A stretch of DNA of 48,370 nucleotides, taken from positions 1 to 48,370 of the forward strand of contig NZ_KB900712.1 of NCBI RefSeq assembly GCF_000379185.1, written 5' to 3'. The position numbers were made by a program, and so were the translations under genes. The stretch's first letter is position 1. Each line of letters opens with the position of its first letter. Source of the DNA: Capnocytophaga cynodegmi DSM 19736 (lineage in GTDB: Bacteria; Bacteroidota; Bacteroidia; Flavobacteriales; Flavobacteriaceae). Below the pieces are notes generated by a model. It was not told the origin of the DNA and searched no databases. It worked only from the letters and a program-made list of their open reading frames with translations. Below, piece after piece: positions 34,028-45,475 of the stretch.

Positions 34028-35566
34028 ATGCTTGTAAAAATATACGGAAGTGCTGTTTTTGGGGTAGAAGCCACCACCATTACCATTGAAGTCAACATTG
34101 ATAAAGGCGTTGGATATCATTTGGTGGGGCTACCTGATAGTGCCATTAAAGAAAGTAGCTATCGTATTGGAGCAGCACTACAAAATAACGGCTACAAAAT
34201 TCCTGGAAAAAAGATTACTATCAATATGGCTCCTGCCGATATGCGAAAGGAAGGCTCAGCGTACGATTTAAGTTTTGCTATCGGAATTTTAGCCGCTAAC
34301 GGACAAGTACAAGCTGATGATTTAGAGAGATATATCATTATGGGTGAACTTTCTTTGGACGGAAGTCTTCAGCCTATAAAAGGAGCTTTGCCCATTGCCA
34401 TACAAGCACGTAAAGAGGGTTTTAAAGGCTTCATTCTACCTGCTCAAAACGCCAAAGAAGCTGCCATAGTTGATAATTTGGAAGTTTACGGCGTTGAAAA
34501 TATCAAAGATGTGATTGATTTCTTCAACGGAGAAAAAAATCTCGAAAAAACAGAAATCGACACTCGAAAAGAATTCTTCAAAAACTTGGATTTTCCTGAA
34601 TTTGACTTTGCAGATGTTAAAGGACAAGAATCCATAAAACGATGTATGGAAATTGCAGCGGCAGGTGGGCATAATATCATTTTGATTGGTCCGCCTGGTT
34701 CAGGTAAAACAATGTTAGCCAAACGATTACCCAGTATTCTTCCACCAATGACCCTACACGAAGCATTGGAAACCACCAAGATACACAGCGTAGTGGGGCG
34801 AATTAAAGATAGTGGATTGATGAGTCATCGCCCATTTCGCAGTCCGCATCATACCATTTCAGATGTGGCTTTGGTGGGCGGAGGTGCTTATCCGCAACCA
34901 GGTGAAATTTCGTTGGCTCATAATGGCGTTCTTTTCCTTGACGAACTTCCTGAATTTAAGCGTTCCGTATTAGAAGTGATGCGTCAGCCCTTGGAAGACA
35001 GAGAAGTAACCATTTCAAGAGCTAAATTTTCTGTTACATACCCTGCTTCATTTATGTTGGTGGCGAGTATGAATCCGAGTCCAAGTGGCTATTTTAACGA
35101 CCCCGATGCTCCTGTTACCTCAACACCTGCCGAAATGCAACGTTATCTAAGCAAAATTTCAGGACCTTTGTTAGACCGAATTGATATCCATATTGAGGTA
35201 AATCCTGTACCTTTCGAAAAACTTTCGTGTGAGCAAAAAGCTGAAAGTAGCAATGTTATCCGTCAGCGAGTGATTGAAGCACGAAATGTTCAGACACAGC
35301 GATTTAGTGAATATCCTAACATTCATTACAACGCACAAATGAACACCAAACAAATCCGAAAATATTGCAAATTGGACGAGGCTTCGTTAGAACTTCTCAA
35401 AAATGCAATGCAACGGCTGAATCTTTCTGCACGTGCTTACGACCGAATTCTGAAAGTAGCCCGAACCATTGCTGATTTGGAAAAATCCGAAAACGTAAAA
35501 CAACATCACATCGGAGAGGCAATTCAATATCGAAGTTTGGATAGAGAAGGCTGGTTTGGAAAATAA
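34028..35566 (+). CDS. comM: YifB/ComM family Mg-chelatase-like AAA+ ATPase
   Basis: 512 residues from the ATG at 34028 (MLVKIYGSAVFG). An N-terminal ChlI-like domain (about 20-140) is followed by the AAA+ module with Walker A GPPGSGKT (221-228), Walker B GVLFLDELPEF and sensor motifs around LLDRIDIHIEV, then the C-terminal Mg-chelatase domain. Family knowledge: ComM is a hexameric helicase that promotes branch migration during natural transformation, though the family is widespread in non-competent bacteria. No other competence gene is present in this window. It may be co-transcribed with the two small genes that follow. Confidence 0.93.
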   Translation: MLVKIYGSAVFGVEATTITIEVNIDKGVGYHLVGLPDSAIKESSYRIGAALQNNGYKIPGKKITINMAPADMRKEGSAYDLSFAIGILAANGQVQADDLERYIIMGELSLDGSLQPIKGALPIAIQARKEGFKGFILPAQNAKEAAIVDNLEVYGVENIKDVIDFFNGEKNLEKTEIDTRKEFFKNLDFPEFDFADVKGQESIKRCMEIAAAGGHNIILIGPPGSGKTMLAKRLPSILPPMTLHEALETTKIHSVVGRIKDSGLMSHRPFRSPHHTISDVALVGGGAYPQPGEISLAHNGVLFLDELPEFKRSVLEVMRQPLEDREVTISRAKFSVTYPASFMLVASMNPSPSGYFNDPDAPVTSTPAEMQRYLSKISGPLLDRIDIHIEVNPVPFEKLSCEQKAESSNVIRQRVIEARNVQTQRFSEYPNIHYNAQMNTKQIRKYCKLDEASLELLKNAMQRLNLSARAYDRILKVARTIADLEKSENVKQHHIGEAIQYRSLDREGWFGK

Positions 35567-35614
35567 CCAATAACTATCTGTTTTATAAGAATTTTATAGC
35601 TAATTTAAAACATT

Positions 35615-36169
35615 ATGAAAGCATATTTTTCAATAATTTTAGTAGTATTCTTTTTTGCTTCGTGCAAATCGGATAAAGAATTAAGTCCTAACGATGCGAA
35701 ACTTCTCATTTCAGCATATTTAGGAGAAAAACCTTTATACGAAACTGGAAAGTTCAGCACTGACAAACAACGTCTTGAAGCTAAGAAAGATAAAGAACTC
35801 ATTAAAGCCATTGAAAACTTAGTTGATAATGGATACGTCGAAATTAACAATGAAAAAGTCAGAAAGAAATGGTTCTCAAAGGATAGTGTGTACATAGTTG
35901 AGCCTACACTGACGAAGGCATCATTACCCTACATCGTAAGTCACAATAAAAAAACTTCTATCGTAAAAACAATCATTTACAAACTAAATGAAGAGCAAAT
36001 AAATATAGAAAAAAATAACGAAAAAATAGCTATTTGCACTGCCATATTGGATAAGGAAAAAACTCCATTCTATCACTTTGGTAAAGACCCAAATCCAAAA
36101 TTGATGTTTATCAGTCGTAAATTTAAGCTAAAATATGATGAAAACTCTGGTTGGAAAATTGTAAAATAG
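35615..36169 (+). CDS. Lipoprotein of unknown function
   Basis: 184 residues. Signal MKAYFSIILVVFFFASC with lipidated Cys17, then a Lys-rich soluble domain with no recognisable motif. It follows comM by 48 bases and is followed after 2 bases by a small membrane protein, so the pair is co-transcribed and could act together in the envelope. I do not recognise the family. Confidence 0.7.
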   Translation: MKAYFSIILVVFFFASCKSDKELSPNDAKLLISAYLGEKPLYETGKFSTDKQRLEAKKDKELIKAIENLVDNGYVEINNEKVRKKWFSKDSVYIVEPTLTKASLPYIVSHNKKTSIVKTIIYKLNEEQINIEKNNEKIAICTAILDKEKTPFYHFGKDPNPKLMFISRKFKLKYDENSGWKIVK

Positions 36170-36171
36170 AT

Positions 36172-36639
36172 ATGAAAAATTTAATCTCCTTGACACTTTT
36201 CCAAGCCCTATCAAGTGTTATTTCAAGTGTTTTAATTTCAAAAATGTCATTCATTGGACGCATCGGCATCAGCACGATGTATCGTGAATACTTGATTTTC
36301 AAAACGTGGTGGAAAACAGCTTTGTTACTTTTTACTATACAATTTGTGTTAATTTTAACAATACAACTTTCCAAAAAAATAAGTCCAAAAATTAAAATTT
36401 CAACCTGTATTCTATTCATTATCATAGGAATAGCAGGTACATACCTTACATATGTTGATTTTACGACTACCAATCATAAAATGATGAAATTCAGCTTCCA
36501 TTCTGGGTTTTATTTATTTTGGCTAAGTTGGTTTATAACTTGTGTATACTTTTTATTTTTTGATAAGACAAAAAAATTAAATAAGACAATTCCTGCTGAT
36601 ATTTTAAAAAACACAGAACAAGAATCCATTCAAGATTAA
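36172..36639 (+). CDS. Small multi-helix membrane protein of unknown function
   Basis: 155 residues from the ATG at 36172. An upstream in-frame start at 36151 would overlap the previous gene. Hydrophobic segments near residues 6-24, 46-64, 74-93 and 106-124 suggest four membrane helices. A short charged tail ends the protein. No catalytic or transporter signature is visible. It starts 2 bases after the lipoprotein gene and is followed 15 bases later by menD. Confidence 0.68.
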   Translation: MKNLISLTLFQALSSVISSVLISKMSFIGRIGISTMYREYLIFKTWWKTALLLFTIQFVLILTIQLSKKISPKIKISTCILFIIIGIAGTYLTYVDFTTTNHKMMKFSFHSGFYLFWLSWFITCVYFLFFDKTKKLNKTIPADILKNTEQESIQD

Positions 36640-36654
36640 ACAATTAAACTCATT

Positions 36655-38328
36655 ATGAAGCGACCTGCCATAGAACTCGCACAAATGGTTATTCTGGCTT
36701 GTAAAGCGAAAAATATAAACCATATTGTAATATCGCCTGGTTCCAGAAATGCTCCCCTAACTATCGGGTTTTCAAACGATTCCTTTTTTACCTGTTACAG
36801 CATTGTTGACGAGCGTTGTGCTGCATTTTTTGCATTGGGAGTTGCTCAGCAAATCAAGCGTCCTGTAGCAGTTGTCTGTACCTCTGGCTCAGCTCTGTTG
36901 AATTACTATCCTGCTGTAAGTGAGGCTTTTTATAGCGACATTCCTTTGGTTGTAATTTCTGCTGATCGCCCTTTGGATAAAATTGATATTGGAGATGGAC
37001 AAACCATTCGTCAGCAAAATGTTTTTGCCAATCATAGTGCTTATAACGCAAATTTATCTGACAAAACATCAAATAATAAAAGTAATGAATATGAGCTAAA
37101 TAGGGCTTTAAATACAGCTATAAAACAACAAGCTCCTGTTCATATAAACGTACCTTTCGAAGAACCTCTGTATCTAACTACAGAAGAATCATATTCTTTT
37201 GAAAATCAAATCATTGAAAAAATAGAGCCTTATATAAATCCGAAAGGAAAAGCGGATTTTGTTAAAAATTGGAACAAATCGGCAAAAAAAATGGTTTTGG
37301 TTGGTGTTTTAGCTCCTAATAGTCTGGAAAAAAGGTATATAGAACTTTTAGCCAACGACCCTTCTGTTTTGGTTTTAACTGAAACAACCTCAAATCTTCA
37401 TAATGATAATTTTATCCCTTATATTGATAAATTATTGACTTTCACAGAAAAAGATAAAACTTTGAAAGAAGAATTACGTCCAGAATTATTACTTACTTTT
37501 GGAGGTTTGGTTGTTTCAAAAAAAATAAAGGAATTTTTACGAAAATTTCAACCTAAACATCACTATCACATTGATTTATACAAAGGTTATGATTCCTACT
37601 TTTGCTTAACAAATCATTTCCAAACAGATATAAATTTCTTTTTTGATTCTTTAAGTTCTGAATTACAAAAAAATGATTCAGAATACAAACGCAAATGGCT
37701 TACAATCAATGAAGAAATACATCAAAAACATTTAAAATATATTTCTGATATTCCGTATTCTGATTTAAAGATATACAAAGAAATATTTAAAAAAACACCT
37801 GATAACCAATTAGTTCAATTAAGTAATAGTTCCACAATTCGTTATGCGCAACTTTTCAAGCTAAATCCTTCTTGGAAAATTTTTTGTAACCGAGGCACAA
37901 GTGGTATTGATGGAAGTATATCAACTGCAATTGGTGCCGCAGTAGGAAGTAAAACCCCTACTCTACTGATTACTGGAGACTTAAGTTTTTTCTACGATAG
38001 TAATGGTCTTTGGAACAGATATACTCCAAAAAATTTCCGTATCATACTGATTAACAATCAAGGAGGAGGAATTTTCCGAATTTTGCCAGGAGACAAATCT
38101 GATAAAAATTTTGAAACATATTTTGAAACCCCTCACCAACTTACTGCAGAACATTTATGCAAAATGTATCAGTGGGGCTATTCTCAAACAAATGATTTAG
38201 AGTCTTTAAAAATTGAATTAAAAACTTTCTTTAATGATTCTGAACGTCCTAAACTATTAGAAATCAACACTCCTCGTTTAGAAAACGATAAAGTTTTGTT
38301 AAACTATTTTCATTTCTTGAAAAATTGA
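36655..38328 (+). CDS. menD: SEPHCHC synthase (menaquinone biosynthesis)
   Basis: 557 residues, thiamine-diphosphate enzyme. It joins isochorismate and 2-oxoglutarate in the second dedicated step of menaquinone synthesis. The N-terminal NHIVISPGSRNAPLTIGF with the catalytic-region VDERCAAFFALG, CTSGSA and the ADRP segment are diagnostic, and the C-terminal ThDP/metal-binding motif is GDLSFFYDSNGLWN. The usual partner genes (menF, menB, menC, menE) are not in the window. It follows the membrane protein gene by 15 bases. Confidence 0.95.
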   Translation: MKRPAIELAQMVILACKAKNINHIVISPGSRNAPLTIGFSNDSFFTCYSIVDERCAAFFALGVAQQIKRPVAVVCTSGSALLNYYPAVSEAFYSDIPLVVISADRPLDKIDIGDGQTIRQQNVFANHSAYNANLSDKTSNNKSNEYELNRALNTAIKQQAPVHINVPFEEPLYLTTEESYSFENQIIEKIEPYINPKGKADFVKNWNKSAKKMVLVGVLAPNSLEKRYIELLANDPSVLVLTETTSNLHNDNFIPYIDKLLTFTEKDKTLKEELRPELLLTFGGLVVSKKIKEFLRKFQPKHHYHIDLYKGYDSYFCLTNHFQTDINFFFDSLSSELQKNDSEYKRKWLTINEEIHQKHLKYISDIPYSDLKIYKEIFKKTPDNQLVQLSNSSTIRYAQLFKLNPSWKIFCNRGTSGIDGSISTAIGAAVGSKTPTLLITGDLSFFYDSNGLWNRYTPKNFRIILINNQGGGIFRILPGDKSDKNFETYFETPHQLTAEHLCKMYQWGYSQTNDLESLKIELKTFFNDSERPKLLEINTPRLENDKVLLNYFHFLKN

Positions 38329-38366
38329 TTTAGCTTTACGCTTTAATTATTAAAACAAAAGTCAAT

Positions 38367-38711
38367 ATGAGTAAAAGAGACGAACTTATTGAATTGTATG
38401 CCAAAGATTTAAAGGAGAAATGTGGTGTAACACCTGATTTAGACTTCTTAAAAAAAGTAACGATTGGTTTGGGACCTTCAATCTATAATGCTGATTCATC
38501 AACAGTTGCAGGTTCAGACAAAACTGAATTGGATCGTGTAAAACAAAATTTCTTAATCAAAAAACTTGGTTTGAAGGATGGTCCAGAATTGGATAATGCC
38601 ATTGAATCTGTAATCGAAACGTACGGAAAATCAAACAAAAGTAAATATCGTGCAGTTGTTTACTATCTGTTGGCAAAGCATTTCAAAAAAGAAGGAGTTT
38701 ACGAAAAGTAA
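38367..38711 (+). CDS. DUF2853 family protein
   Basis: 114 residues, soluble and mostly helical by composition. The start MSKRDELIELYAKDLKEKCG, the GLGPSIYNADSSTVAGSD loop and the FLIKKLGL helix are typical of DUF2853, whose function is unknown. It lies 38 bases after menD and is closed by a terminator, so it may be the last gene of the menD transcript. Confidence 0.88.
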   Translation: MSKRDELIELYAKDLKEKCGVTPDLDFLKKVTIGLGPSIYNADSSTVAGSDKTELDRVKQNFLIKKLGLKDGPELDNAIESVIETYGKSNKSKYRAVVYYLLAKHFKKEGVYEK

Positions 38712-38729
38712 AACTTAAAAAAATTAGAA

Positions 38730-40775
<2,046 letters not shown>

Positions 40776-40800
40776 TAATTATCAATATTTTCTTTTTCAT

Positions 40801-40829
40801 ATCGACCTCTTTTCTGAGGTCGATTTTTC
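40801..40829 (+). terminator. Intrinsic terminator of ligA
   Basis: The stem ATCGACCTC / GAGGTCGAT with a 6-base loop and T run. On the opposite strand there is no T run, so it serves ligA only. Confidence 0.8.
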
Positions 40830-40853
40830 TTTTATAAATCAAAGCACTAAAAA

Positions 40854-41588
40854 TCAATACAATAATTGTATCTCCTTTAAAGCAAATTGTTTGATTTCTT
40901 CATTTTCTGTTTCAACAAGAAGCTCCCCTGAAGGAAGTGCACCTCTTATGATTCCTGAAAAATCTTTTCCATTTTTCGGACGAAAGGCAGAAATTTTATT
41001 CAACTGGAAAAGGTATTTTTGATAAATTGGATAAATATCTGCAAATTGCGATTCTTCCAACTTTGTGAATTCTTTCTGTAAATTGAAAAGAATAGATTTC
41101 ATAACAGACTCTATATCATATTGTTTTCTAGTGATTTTTTGAAGAGATGAGGCTCTTGGCAATTCAGAAAAATCCGTCTGATTAATATTCAAACCTATTC
41201 CTATAATACTTTTTTCTATATTCGTACCTCTAATCACATTTTCAATTAAAATTCCACCTATTTTGTGTTTCTCTAACAAAATATCATTAGGCCATTTTAT
41301 CTTTACATTTGAGATTGCCATTTCTTCAATAGTTTTCGCAACGGCTATAGCTGTGAGCATATTCAGGAAGAAATATTGTGTTAAATCAAATTTCTTATGT
41401 AAAAATAAAACACTAAAAGTCAGATTTTTAAAAGATTCAGTTACCCACTTGGCTCCATACTGCCCCACTCCATTAGTTTGATTTGGAGTCCAGACAACTA
41501 AAAAATTTGGCAATTTTTCTTCTGAATTTGCTAATTTTTTTAAATAATTATTGGTGGAATCTATAGTATCAAGTTTAATAATATTCAT
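40854..41588 (-). CDS. birA: Biotin--[acetyl-CoA-carboxylase] ligase
   Basis: 244 residues from the ATG at 41588 (MNIIKLDTIDSTNNYLK). A longer frame from 41639 would overlap lpxK and adds unmatched residues. The family motifs STNNYLK, QTNGVGQYGAKW (a degenerate form of the GRGRxGR biotinyl-AMP loop), IKWPNDILL, IGGILIE and IGIGLNIN are present. There is no N-terminal winged helix, so it is a monofunctional ligase and not a repressor. It biotinylates the acetyl-CoA carboxylase carrier protein. Located 29 bases after lpxK on the same strand, so probably co-transcribed. Confidence 0.92.
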   Translation of the reverse strand: MNIIKLDTIDSTNNYLKKLANSEEKLPNFLVVWTPNQTNGVGQYGAKWVTESFKNLTFSVLFLHKKFDLTQYFFLNMLTAIAVAKTIEEMAISNVKIKWPNDILLEKHKIGGILIENVIRGTNIEKSIIGIGLNINQTDFSELPRASSLQKITRKQYDIESVMKSILFNLQKEFTKLEESQFADIYPIYQKYLFQLNKISAFRPKNGKDFSGIIRGALPSGELLVETENEEIKQFALKEIQLLY

Positions 41589-41617
41589 ATTTAGTGGCAA
41601 ACTAATAAAACAACAAA

Positions 41618-42616
41618 CTAAATGTTTAATATTTCCCAAAAAACACTTTCTTCAGATTTACTTACAAACTCAGTTTCAATGGGCAGATAATAAATATTAG
41701 TTAATTGATTTTGCAAACGAACAAAATCTTTTTCCGTAGTTAATATTCGTGATTCTTTTTTCAATTTTTCTATTTCTGAATTTGTGAAATTATGATGGTC
41801 AGAAAATTGTAAATGTTTGTAATTTGCCTGATTATCATCTAAAAACTGAATTAACGGAAGAGGATTCGCAATTCCTGTAACAACCACAAAAGGTATCTTC
41901 AAAAAATCGTGTAAATTAATCGTTTCTTTTTGTGAATATATCTTTTTAGAGTAAAAAATTGTTGTAAAAACCACCTTTTGTGTTACATTTCTTTTCAATT
42001 TTTCTTTAATTTCTTTACGCTTTTCCTCCGAAATATTGGTCGGACATTTAGTAACAACAACCACATCTGCCTTTTTAGCTCTTGAAACAACATCTCTCAA
42101 ATTTCCTGTTGGCAAAAGATAATCATCTGAATATAAGTTGTTATACGAAGTTAATACAATATTCTTTTGAGCTTTTATCCTCCTATGCTGAAAAGCATCG
42201 TCAAGCAAGATAACATCAGGAGGATTTTGCAATTTTAGCAATTTTTCAACACCTCTAACTCTATCAGAATCAACTGCCAAAATAATTTCAGAATATTTTC
42301 TCCAAAATTGAAATGGTTCATCACCCAAATCAAGAACTGTCGATTTTTCATTTGCAAGTACAAAGCCTTTTGTCTTTCGTTTATAACCACGACTGATAAC
42401 TCCTATTTTTTTATGAGGTTGAAGACTTCTTATCAAATATTCCACCATTGGAGTTTTTCCCGTGCCTCCAATACTCAAATTTCCTACACAAATAATTGGA
42501 ACATTGAATGTTGTAGAACTAAATATTTCATAATCATACAACAAATGACGTAAACGAACTATCACTCCGTACAAAATGGAAATTGGAAAAAGTAAATAAC
42601 GTAAGAATTGTATCAT
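41618..42616 (-). CDS. lpxK: Tetraacyldisaccharide 4'-kinase
   Basis: 332 residues. It phosphorylates the 4' position of the lipid A precursor at the inner membrane. The N-terminal amphipathic membrane helix (about 1-25) is followed by GNLSIGGTGKTP (residues 45-56, Walker A) and the LLDDAFQHRRI block. Its presence implies a lipid A-bearing outer membrane. In Flavobacteriaceae lpxK is often next to a purine nucleoside phosphorylase gene; here birA follows instead. Confidence 0.95.
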   Translation of the reverse strand: MIQFLRYLLFPISILYGVIVRLRHLLYDYEIFSSTTFNVPIICVGNLSIGGTGKTPMVEYLIRSLQPHKKIGVISRGYKRKTKGFVLANEKSTVLDLGDEPFQFWRKYSEIILAVDSDRVRGVEKLLKLQNPPDVILLDDAFQHRRIKAQKNIVLTSYNNLYSDDYLLPTGNLRDVVSRAKKADVVVVTKCPTNISEEKRKEIKEKLKRNVTQKVVFTTIFYSKKIYSQKETINLHDFLKIPFVVVTGIANPLPLIQFLDDNQANYKHLQFSDHHNFTNSEIEKLKKESRILTTEKDFVRLQNQLTNIYYLPIETEFVSKSEESVFWEILNI

Positions 42617-42629
42617 TTTCGTTTTTTTG

Positions 42630-42637
42630 CAAAAATA
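42630..42637 (-). promoter_or_regulatory. -7 promoter element (TATTTTTG) for lpxK-birA
   Basis: Match to TAnnTTTG on the minus strand, 13 bases before the lpxK ATG, which implies a very short leader. Confidence 0.4.
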
Positions 42638-42693
42638 AATTATTTAGAACAATAAAAAACGAAAAATTAACGATTTTTTCCCAATTAATTGAT

Positions 42694-42701
42694 TACCTTT
42701 G
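42694..42701 (+). promoter_or_regulatory. -7 promoter element (TACCTTTG) for the DEAD-box gene
   Basis: Exact TAnnTTTG 17 bases before the ATG at 42719. Confidence 0.6.
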
Positions 42702-42718
42702 CCCCGTAAAATTTATAT

Positions 42719-44485
42719 ATGAATTCATTTAAACAATTAGGGCTTAGTGAACCTATACTCAAAGCCGTAGCTGATATGGGCTTTGAAAATCCTTCTGAAA
42801 TACAACAAAAAGCAATCCCTTCATTACTTTCAGAGAACATTGATATGGTTGCTTTGGCACAAACAGGCACAGGAAAAACCGCAGCATTTGGCTTTCCTCT
42901 TTTACAAAAAATAGACCCAGAAAATCGTGAAACACAGGGGCTTATTCTATCTCCCACACGTGAATTGTGTTTGCAAATAGCATCAGAATTAAAGCTTTAT
43001 TCAAAGTACATCCCAAAGGTAAATGTGGTTGCTATTTATGGTGGTGCAAGTATTGAAGAACAGGCTCGTAACGTAAAAAAAGGAGCTCAAATTATCGTTG
43101 CTACTCCTGGACGTATGCAAGATATGATTCGTAGAAATTTTGTAAACATCTCAAATATAAACTTTTGTATTTTAGATGAAGCCGATGAAATGCTGAATAT
43201 GGGTTTTTACGAAGATATCACTTCCATTTTATCACATACTCCAGATACGAAAAACACGTGGCTTTTCTCAGCTACAATGCCTAACGAAGTAGCTAAAATT
43301 GCTCGTCAGTTTATGTATAAACCTCTCGAAATTACAGTGGGAGCAAGAAACCAAGCCTCAAATAGTATACGTCACGAATTCTATGTTGTAAATGGACGAC
43401 ACAGATATGAAGCACTAAAACGATTGGCTGATGCAAATCCTGATATTTTTTCTGTTGTTTTTTGTAGAACAAAGAAAGATACACAATCTGTTGCAGAAAA
43501 ATTAATTGAAGACGGATATAATGCAGCAGCACTACACGGTGATTTGAGTCAAAACCAACGTGATTTAGTAATGAAAGCATTCCGTGCCAAACAAATACAA
43601 ATGCTAATAGCTACAGATGTAGCGGCACGAGGAATTGATGTTGATGATATAACCCACGTTATTCATTATCAGCTACCTGATGAAATCGAAACATACACTC
43701 ACAGAAGCGGACGCACAGGAAGAGCAGGTAAATCAGGTGTGTCGATGGTTATTATTCCTAAAAGCGAAGTTAAAAAAATAAAAGCCATTGAAAAAATCAT
43801 TCAGCAACCTTTTGAACTGAAAAAGCTACCGAGTGGAATTGAAATCTGTGAAATTCAACTATATCATTTAGCTAATAATATCAAAAATGTAACTGTAGAT
43901 CAAGCTATTGAGGATTATTTACCTGCAATAAATGATGTTCTTCAAGGGGTTGACAGAGAAGAACTTATTAAAAAAATGGTTGCAGTGGAATTTAACCGAT
44001 TCTTCAACTACTATAAAAATTCAAAGGATTTGAATAACTCGGAAGAAAAAGACTTTAATTCGAATGACAATGAAGTCCGATTCTTCATAAATGTAGGAGA
44101 AAGAGATGGTTATGATTGGAAAACTTTAAAAGATTTCCTAAAAGCAACTCTTGATTTGGGAAAAGATGATGTTTTCAAGGTAGACGTAAAAAATAGTTTC
44201 TCTTTCTTTAACACTGAAGCAGAAAATACTGATTTGGTGATGAATACATTCAATGATTTTCAATTAGATGGTCGCTTTATCAACGTAGAAATTTCATCAA
44301 AACAAGAAGGAGGAAGAGAACGAGGTAGAAAAAGTCAGAAAGAAAAAAATAGAGACTCAAAAGGCAGAAAACGCAATGATAAAGCTCGTAATTCTTCTGA
44401 AAAACAATCTTCAAAAGGAAAAAGAGAGCAAAAAACCTCACAAGCTTTTGAAAAAGCCTTCAATAAAAGAAAAAGACGAAAATAA
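42719..44485 (+). CDS. DEAD-box RNA helicase, DeaD/CsdA-like
   Basis: 588 residues. It unwinds RNA duplexes, in this class during ribosome assembly and cold growth. Q motif (FENPSEIQQKAIP), motif I AQTGTGKT (Lys53), PTRELCLQI, motif II DEAD (153-156), SAT, and motif VI HRSGRTGRAG are all present. The C-terminal half includes a DbpA/CsdA-type RNA-binding domain (about 455-530: VRFFINVGERDGYDWKTL) and a basic, low-complexity Lys/Arg/Ser tail (about 535-588) that should bind RNA. Single-gene unit with a terminator. Confidence 0.95.
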   Translation: MNSFKQLGLSEPILKAVADMGFENPSEIQQKAIPSLLSENIDMVALAQTGTGKTAAFGFPLLQKIDPENRETQGLILSPTRELCLQIASELKLYSKYIPKVNVVAIYGGASIEEQARNVKKGAQIIVATPGRMQDMIRRNFVNISNINFCILDEADEMLNMGFYEDITSILSHTPDTKNTWLFSATMPNEVAKIARQFMYKPLEITVGARNQASNSIRHEFYVVNGRHRYEALKRLADANPDIFSVVFCRTKKDTQSVAEKLIEDGYNAAALHGDLSQNQRDLVMKAFRAKQIQMLIATDVAARGIDVDDITHVIHYQLPDEIETYTHRSGRTGRAGKSGVSMVIIPKSEVKKIKAIEKIIQQPFELKKLPSGIEICEIQLYHLANNIKNVTVDQAIEDYLPAINDVLQGVDREELIKKMVAVEFNRFFNYYKNSKDLNNSEEKDFNSNDNEVRFFINVGERDGYDWKTLKDFLKATLDLGKDDVFKVDVKNSFSFFNTEAENTDLVMNTFNDFQLDGRFINVEISSKQEGGRERGRKSQKEKNRDSKGRKRNDKARNSSEKQSSKGKREQKTSQAFEKAFNKRKRRK

Positions 44486-44509
44486 TTCCATAATGCTTTG
44501 ATTATTAAG

Positions 44510-44537
44510 GAGTGGAGAGATATCTTCACTCTTTTTT
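44510..44537 (+). terminator. Intrinsic terminator of the helicase gene
   Basis: The stem GAGTGGAG / CTTCACTC with one G-T pair and a 6-base loop, followed by six T. Confidence 0.75.
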
Positions 44538-44664
44538 AATACTCTACAAAATTTGTTAAATAAAAACAAAAAGCAAAACAGTTTATCATTTATTTGTTTT
44601 ATTTTCATATCTTTATCCTTTGATTATATGATAAGATTGTAAAATTCAGAGTAAAAAACATTAT

Positions 44665-45423
44665 ATGAAAAAAATACTATTCATACTAACAATTGTATTT
44701 GTTCATCTTGCAACTGCTCAAGAATCTGAAGTTCAAGGAAATGTATTCAGTGTACAAACAAACAAACCTATCCCCAACGTACATATTTTGAACTTAAACA
44801 AGGTTAGAGGGACAACCACTGACAACGATGGTAATTTTAAAATTCGTGCTGCAATAAATGACACTTTGTATTTTTCATTTTTAGGACATAAATCAATGAA
44901 AGTGCAGGTAACCAATGATATGCTCAAATTTTCTGGAACTAAAATTGGTATGACAGAACTTGCTTACGCATTAGAAGAAGTGGTTATAACTCCTTATAAA
45001 TTAACAGGTTTCTTAGATATTGATGCAAAAAATATCCCTATAAATGAGAACAAGCGTTACAGTATTTCAGGTTTAGAAATTGGTTATGAAAGTCGTTCAG
45101 GCTCAAGTGCTATAAATCGTGTTATTGGATCTATCTTCAATCCTGTTGATTTTCTTTATCGAACATTCGGTTCAAAAGGAAGAGAAATGAGAAAACTGCA
45201 AAAAATGCGTGAAGATAACCAGTTAAGTGACCTTCTTGCTACAAAATACGACCGAGAAACTTTATTAGAGTTACTCCAAATAAGCCGAAGTGAGCTGGAA
45301 GATGTTATCCGTTCGTGTAACTACTCAAATGATTTCATATTGTCAGCCAATGACTTACAGATTCTTGAAGCTATCAGCAGTTGTTATGAAGAATATCGAA
45401 TTCTAAACCGAAAAAACAAATAG
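44665..45423 (+). CDS. Secreted protein with CarboxypepD_reg-like domain
   Basis: 252 residues. Signal peptide (MKKILFILTIVFVHLATAQ) and an N-terminal CarboxypepD_reg-like domain (about 22-90: EVQGNVFSVQTNKPIPNVHI, TTDNDGNFKI, YFSFLGHKSMKVQV), the beta-sandwich seen at the N-terminus of TonB-dependent receptors. No receptor or plug follows, so it is not a truncated SusC. Residues 95-252 are a mostly helical unknown region. The gene sits 52 bases upstream of the AsmA-like gene, so a joint envelope role is possible. No clear -7 box is seen (a TATCTTTA at 44608-44615 is a weak candidate). Confidence 0.75.
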   Translation: MKKILFILTIVFVHLATAQESEVQGNVFSVQTNKPIPNVHILNLNKVRGTTTDNDGNFKIRAAINDTLYFSFLGHKSMKVQVTNDMLKFSGTKIGMTELAYALEEVVITPYKLTGFLDIDAKNIPINENKRYSISGLEIGYESRSGSSAINRVIGSIFNPVDFLYRTFGSKGREMRKLQKMREDNQLSDLLATKYDRETLLELLQISRSELEDVIRSCNYSNDFILSANDLQILEAISSCYEEYRILNRKNK

Positions 45424-45475
45424 CGTTGTATTCTTTCTCTAAAAAATCAAATAATTCCAGAAACAAAACCTTATA

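Noticed and set aside
44608-44615. TATCTTTA as promoter of the CarboxypepD_reg-like gene
   Set aside because: It lacks the final G of the -7 box and no -33 element is at the correct distance. Not strong enough to annotate.
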